Assembly: GCA_018333405.1 (NCBI GenBank)
Contig: JAGXSR010000192.1
Span: forward strand, 1 to 8,568
DNA: 8,568 nt
Reading direction: 5' to 3'
Source: Dethiobacter sp.
GTDB taxonomy: Bacteria > Bacillota > Dethiobacteria > DTU022
This document shows, one piece after another, positions 5,402 to 8,568 of this stretch (the stretch's first letter is position 1; the number at the start of each line of letters is the position of its first letter). The notes beneath the pieces are model-generated. The model saw only the letters and a list, made by a program, of their open reading frames with translations. It was not told the origin of the DNA and ran no database searches. The position numbers were made by a program, and so were the translations under genes.

Positions 5402-5740
5402 CTACTTGACAAAGCGGATAGATAACGGATAGCTGTACTCTTCACCATTGTTAGCCTTGACCGCAGCAATAATTATGAAAATGAAGTTGAGAAACAACAC
5501 CGCAATCAACAGGAATACGCCAATGATGACCAGGGATAGAAAAGTTGAGATCAGGCAGTAGATGGCAACGCTGATTTGGAAATTGAGCGCCTCTTTCCCG
5601 TGCCGGCTTACAAAGGCGGACTCGTCTTTTTTTAGCAGCCAGATGATCAGCGGCGCGATGAACCCGACAAAAATTGACAACAGGTGGGCCAGCATGGCCA
5701 TAGTTTTCTCATCTTGCTTCAACGGCAGTAAATCGCTCAT
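5402..5740 (-). CDS. DUF4870 family small integral membrane protein
   Basis: This 112-residue protein has the DUF4870 layout: a short cytoplasmic N-terminus with DEKTMAMLAHLLS, a first membrane segment at about 14-36, the conserved charged loop KKDESAFVSRHGKEALNFQIS (37-57), two more membrane segments at about 55-75 and 72-94, and the typical ending NGEEYSYPLSIRFVK. The function of the family is unknown; it is distantly related to Tic20-like membrane proteins. The ATG has an excellent AAGGAGGT site 6 bases upstream. It lies 99 bases downstream of wecB on the same strand, with an AT-rich spacer between; whether it is co-transcribed is unclear. I see no convincing promoter of its own: TATATG lies upstream but lacks a -35. 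Confidence 0.9.
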   Translation of the reverse strand: MSDLLPLKQDEKTMAMLAHLLSIFVGFIAPLIIWLLKKDESAFVSRHGKEALNFQISVAIYCLISTFLSLVIIGVFLLIAVLFLNFIFIIIAAVKANNGEEYSYPLSIRFVK

Positions 5741-5839
5741 CTAAATACCTCCTTAGCCCAAAGTTTGGTTTTACCATATATCAATTCAATAAAAAAAGAG
5801 TGTTTCCTTTTTACTTATAGGTTCGCGCTGACAAAACCT

Positions 5840-7015
5840 TCAGTATCCGCTGTATAAACCGGCTACACCTTGTTTTTCCTGATCAGCAAAAAAATGTGCC
5901 CGCAATATATTCACGATTCTTTCCGCAGCGTTACCGTCCCCATAAGGATTAACCGCCCGGGCCATTTTCTCGTATTCAGCCTTATTTGTTAACAGCTCCT
6001 GCGCCAGACTGACGATCTGATCCTTCTCTGTGCCGGCAAGTTTAACCGTCCCCGCTTCCACCGCTTCGGGGCGCTCAGTTTCAGCTCTTAATACCAGTAC
6101 CGGTTTGCCTAACGCCGGCGCTTCTTCCTGGATGCCGCCCGAGTCCGTCAGCACCAGATACGATCGGGCCATCAGATTGACAAACGGCTCATAATCAAGC
6201 GGGTGAGTCAGGTGCGCGCCCGGAACAGCGCCGAGCGCACGGTGCGCTGCCTCTTTTACCACAGGGTTCATATGCACCGGGAAAACCAACTCGGTATCGG
6301 GATTGTTGCTGAGCAGGGTGCGCATGGCCGCATAAATATTGCCCAGCGGGCGGCCCCAGTTTTCCCGACGGTGGGCGGTTAAAAGAATGATTTTTTTATG
6401 AGCATAGTCCAGCCGGTTCAGCGCGGCCTCAGCAAAAATATACTCCTTCCGGGCCACCAAATGCAGTGCGTCAATAACTGTATTGCCGGTCACAAATATC
6501 CGTTCCGGATCAACCCCGCAATGCAGCAGATTCCGCCTGTTTCCTTCTGTAGGCGCAAAGTGCAAGCCGGCAATGGCAGTAGTAATCCGCCGGTTCATCT
6601 CCTCGGGGTAAGGCGAGTAAATATTGCCGCTGCGCAACCCCGCTTCCACGTGGCCTACCGCTGTCTTCTGATAAAAAGCGGCCAGTGCGGCGGAACAGGT
6701 AGTGGTGGTGTCTCCGTGCACTAACACCAGATCCGGCTTTTCTTGTTTAAACACGATCTCCAGGCCGGCCAGCGCTCTGACCGTAATCTCGGTAATCGTC
6801 TGGCTGTCGCTCATCAAATCCAGATCATGGTCAGGGCTGATCGCAAACAGCGCAAGAGCCATATCCAGCATTTCTCTGTGCTGTGCGGTGACACATACTT
6901 TCAGCTCAAAACAATCGGCCTGGCGGATCTTCCTGATCAGCGGCGCCATTTTAATCGCCTCGGGCCGGGTGCCGAAAACCACTGCGATCTTTTTCTTAGG
7001 GCTATTGCTGCTCAT
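5840..7015 (-). CDS. wecB: UDP-N-acetylglucosamine 2-epimerase (non-hydrolysing)
   Basis: This cytoplasmic enzyme interconverts UDP-GlcNAc and UDP-ManNAc, the ManNAc donor for teichoic-acid linkage units and other wall or capsule polymers (wecB/mnaA/yvyH type). Numbering from the ATG at 7015 (391 residues, normal length), it shows FGTRPEAIKMAP with R17 and K22, HGDTTTT with D102, HVEAGLRSGN with E124, PEEMNR with E138, TAHRREN with H215, and SGGIQEE (292-298). These match the E. coli residues R10, K15, D95, E117, E131 and H213. The two Rossmann-like domains are complete. A GTG three codons upstream (7024) is an alternative start; neither start has a strong ribosome binding site. A TATAAT box lies upstream at 7053-7048, and the murJ-family gene precedes it on the same strand, 156 bases away. 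Confidence 0.95.
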   Translation of the reverse strand: MSSNSPKKKIAVVFGTRPEAIKMAPLIRKIRQADCFELKVCVTAQHREMLDMALALFAISPDHDLDLMSDSQTITEITVRALAGLEIVFKQEKPDLVLVHGDTTTTCSAALAAFYQKTAVGHVEAGLRSGNIYSPYPEEMNRRITTAIAGLHFAPTEGNRRNLLHCGVDPERIFVTGNTVIDALHLVARKEYIFAEAALNRLDYAHKKIILLTAHRRENWGRPLGNIYAAMRTLLSNNPDTELVFPVHMNPVVKEAAHRALGAVPGAHLTHPLDYEPFVNLMARSYLVLTDSGGIQEEAPALGKPVLVLRAETERPEAVEAGTVKLAGTEKDQIVSLAQELLTNKAEYEKMARAVNPYGDGNAAERIVNILRAHFFADQEKQGVAGLYSGY

Positions 7016-7047
7016 TTTTATCACAACCCATTTATACCACGCCCCGG

Positions 7048-7053
7048 ATTATA
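7048..7053 (-). promoter_or_regulatory. Candidate -10 box for wecB
   Basis: The minus strand reads TATAAT here, a perfect sigma-A -10 hexamer. A start point about 7 bases downstream would give a leader of roughly 25 bases before the wecB ATG at 7015. The -35 region is poor: TTTTAA at 15-base spacing or TGTTTT at 17. The promoter is therefore plausible but unproven, and wecB may also be read through from murJ. Confidence 0.4.
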
Positions 7054-7079
7054 CTATCTTCGCTGCCCTTAAAACAGTA

Positions 7080-7104
7080 TCGGTCCAACCCTTCTGTTGA
7101 CCGA
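7080..7104 (-). terminator. Hairpin between murJ and wecB, possible terminator
   Basis: TCGGTCCAAC (7080-7089) pairs with GTTGACCGA (7096-7104) to give a 9-bp stem with one bulged C and a 6-base loop. On the minus strand it lies about 68 bases after the murJ stop and is followed by TACTGTTTTAAG, a short T-rich tail slightly offset from the stem. It sits just upstream of the TATAAT box of wecB, so it could end the murJ transcript or bind a regulator. Confidence 0.35.
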
Positions 7105-7171
7105 AAGTGATCCATTGCGTTTAGCCACTATAACTTGTCAAGAGGATAACCGCCACAAACAAGGAGCACGG

Positions 7172-8568
7172 TTAGCTATCCCGACCGCGCGCGGTTGCGG
7201 ACCTTATCCGCAAAACCCTGCTCAGGAGCATGGTTTTTAATACCGCCAGCTCCTCCAGGCGCAACAAAGCCAATAGCGCCGTATAGATCAAAATGCCCGT
7301 GGTTATGGCGCTGCCCAGCCTCAGCACTTGCGGCCAGGCACCGGCGCCGCTCCAGATTAACGCAGTCTGGCGGTAAACAAGCACAGCCGCTCCGCTCATT
7401 ACCAGCGAGGACAGCGTGATCTTCAACGTAGCGACAGCGGTCTGGCGACCCTCCAGGTATTCAAGCTTCCGGCGCAGTCCTCTCAGCAAAAGCATCAGGT
7501 TGACGGCAGCGGCCAGTGAGGTGGCCAGGGCCAGACCGCCATGGGCCAAATAGCGAATCAGAATCAGATTGAGCGCCACATTTAATAATATGACCAGCAG
7601 ACCGGTTTTCAGCGGTGTCAGCGTGTCCTGCATGGCAAAATAGACCCGCCCCAGCAAGGAAATGCCGGCCGTAGCCACCAACCAGGGCGCATAAAAAGCC
7701 AGCGCCACTGTGGTCATCTGCGTGGCCGTCGCGCCAAAAGCGCCCCTTTCAAATAAGAGGCGCACTACCGGCTCTCTCAGTGCCACCAACCCTACCGCCG
7801 CCGGAATAATAACCAGCCAGAGCATTCTTAAGCTTTGAGCAAAGGTTCGTCTCAAATCATCTCTTTTCGCCTCCGTGGCCAGTTGCGCCATCGCCGGATA
7901 GACCGCCCCGGCCAATGACGCAGTAAAAATGCCGGCAGGCAAATCTATAATCCTGACGGCAAAATTCAGAGCAGCGATACTGCCTTCCGGCAGGCCGGAA
8001 GCCAAGGCCCGGTCGATCAGCAAATTGATCTGACCGGCCACAGTGCCGGCCAGCACCGGTAAACTTAAGCTCATGCATTTTCGGAAGCCGGGATGAGAAA
8101 AATCACTCCGGCGTACCCGAAACAGCGGTTTTTTTAGCACCAAAGGAGAAAATAGCAGAGCAAACTGCGCAAATGTGCCGATAAACCAGCCCACAGCCAG
8201 CGCGGCTATGCCGAACCGGGCTTGAAGCGCCACTGCACAGGCGATTAAAAAAAGGTTAATCGCCAGCCCGGAAAAAGCAGGCAGAATGAAGTGTCGGTAA
8301 GTATGCATGACCGCCGTAAACAAAGCGGTCAGCCCTAAAAATAAGGTAGCCGGCGCCAGAATACGGGTCAATCCGGCTGCCAGCGCAGCAGTTTCCGGCG
8401 CCAGCCCGGGGGTTACCAGGCTGATTAACAGAGGCGCCAGAAACAATACTAGGGCAATGCCGGACAGGAGCAGAACAAAGCTGGTGCTGATCACCGCTCT
8501 GCCTATCTGCCAGGCTTCCTCGTCGCCACTTTTGGTTTTATGCTCGGTAAAAACCGTCACAAATGCGC
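7172..8568 (-). CDS. murJ: MurJ/MviN-family lipid II flippase, N-terminus beyond window
   Basis: This is a multi-pass inner-membrane protein of the MOP superfamily that moves undecaprenyl-linked cell-wall precursors (lipid II for MurJ) to the outer face. The frame stays open to the window edge: the codons before a GTG at 8560 read AF, matching the family motif AF(V/I)PVFTEY, so that GTG is internal. About 464 residues are visible and roughly 55 are missing from the usual 500-530. Numbered from the 8560 codon, family blocks include QINLLIDRALAS (177-188), GSIAALNFAVRIIDLPAGIF (193-212), LFERGAFGATAT (269-280) and RVYFAMQDTLTPLKTG (305-320). About a dozen hydrophobic segments run along the protein. 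The short basic C-terminal tail ends in RGRDS. wecB follows, consistent with an envelope-polymer setting, so flipping a different lipid-linked glycan cannot be excluded. Confidence 0.92.
   Translation of the reverse strand, partial: AFVTVFTEHKTKSGDEEAWQIGRAVISTSFVLLLSGIALVLFLAPLLISLVTPGLAPETAALAAGLTRILAPATLFLGLTALFTAVMHTYRHFILPAFSGLAINLFLIACAVALQARFGIAALAVGWFIGTFAQFALLFSPLVLKKPLFRVRRSDFSHPGFRKCMSLSLPVLAGTVAGQINLLIDRALASGLPEGSIAALNFAVRIIDLPAGIFTASLAGAVYPAMAQLATEAKRDDLRRTFAQSLRMLWLVIIPAAVGLVALREPVVRLLFERGAFGATATQMTTVALAFYAPWLVATAGISLLGRVYFAMQDTLTPLKTGLLVILLNVALNLILIRYLAHGGLALATSLAAAVNLMLLLRGLRRKLEYLEGRQTAVATLKITLSSLVMSGAAVLVYRQTALIWSGAGAWPQVLRLGSAITTGILIYTALLALLRLEELAVLKTMLLSRVLRIRSATARGRDS

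Noticed and set aside
5765..5830. Intrinsic terminator after wecB (AAAAAG...CTTTTT on the minus strand)
   Set aside because: The stem is six mostly A-T pairs in an AT-rich spacer, too weak to call, though the following T-run leaves it possible.
6702..7100. Plus-strand open frames antisense to the wecB 5' end
   Set aside because: They are shadows of a gene with all catalytic motifs on the minus strand, and they have no start signals.
8558..8560. GTG at 8560 as the start of the MurJ-family gene
   Set aside because: The frame is open to the window edge and the preceding codons (Ala-Phe) continue the conserved AFVPVFTEY-like motif, so the gene is truncated by the window.

Overview
The window looks like chromosomal DNA of an endospore-type Firmicute, most likely a Clostridia/Peptococcaceae-like bacterium. 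The reasons are strong AGGAGG-type ribosome binding sites, roughly balanced base composition, PucR/CdaR-type regulation, a DUF4870 membrane protein, and a MurJ flippase next to a UDP-GlcNAc 2-epimerase. This lineage call is inference from gene content and protein style, not from a marker gene. I see no phage, IS, integrase, CRISPR array, tRNA or rRNA.

Layout. (1) 1-1340, minus strand: the first 16 codons of alanine dehydrogenase (ald, cut by the window edge) lie downstream of a complete alanine racemase (alr), so the two form an alanine node. alr has no clear ribosome binding site but overlaps a 16-codon ORF by ATGA. (2) 1294-1652: a divergent intergenic region with a strong hairpin, a 23-bp direct repeat and a recurring GCAGGA motif. 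(3) 1653-2120, plus: a bacterioferritin with all ferroxidase ligands and the haem methionine. (4) A GC-rich hairpin between convergent genes, then 2256-3371, minus: a class I/II PLP aminotransferase of unknown substrate. (5) 3372-3627: a divergent control region with a dispersed repeat, a perfect 10-bp-stem palindrome and a GAATATA-N4-TATATTC dyad. (6) 3628-5319, plus: a full-length PucR-family regulator, followed by an inverted copy of the same dispersed repeat. (7) 5402-5740, minus: a DUF4870 membrane protein. (8) 5840-7015, minus: UDP-GlcNAc 2-epimerase (wecB/mnaA type). (9) 7172-8568, minus: a MurJ-family lipid flippase whose N-terminus runs off the right edge.

How the genes fit together. 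Alr supplies D-alanine for the cell wall and Ald interconverts L-alanine and pyruvate. A PucR-family protein (AdeR) activates ald in Bacillus subtilis, so the PucR protein here could control ald, the divergent aminotransferase, or both. WecB makes UDP-ManNAc for wall polymers and MurJ flips lipid-linked wall precursors, so the right end is an envelope-biogenesis block. I found no clearly novel multi-gene system. The most interesting unexplained signals are non-coding: the repeats at 1435-1582, the structured inverted repeats on either side of the PucR gene, and the candidate PucR operator.
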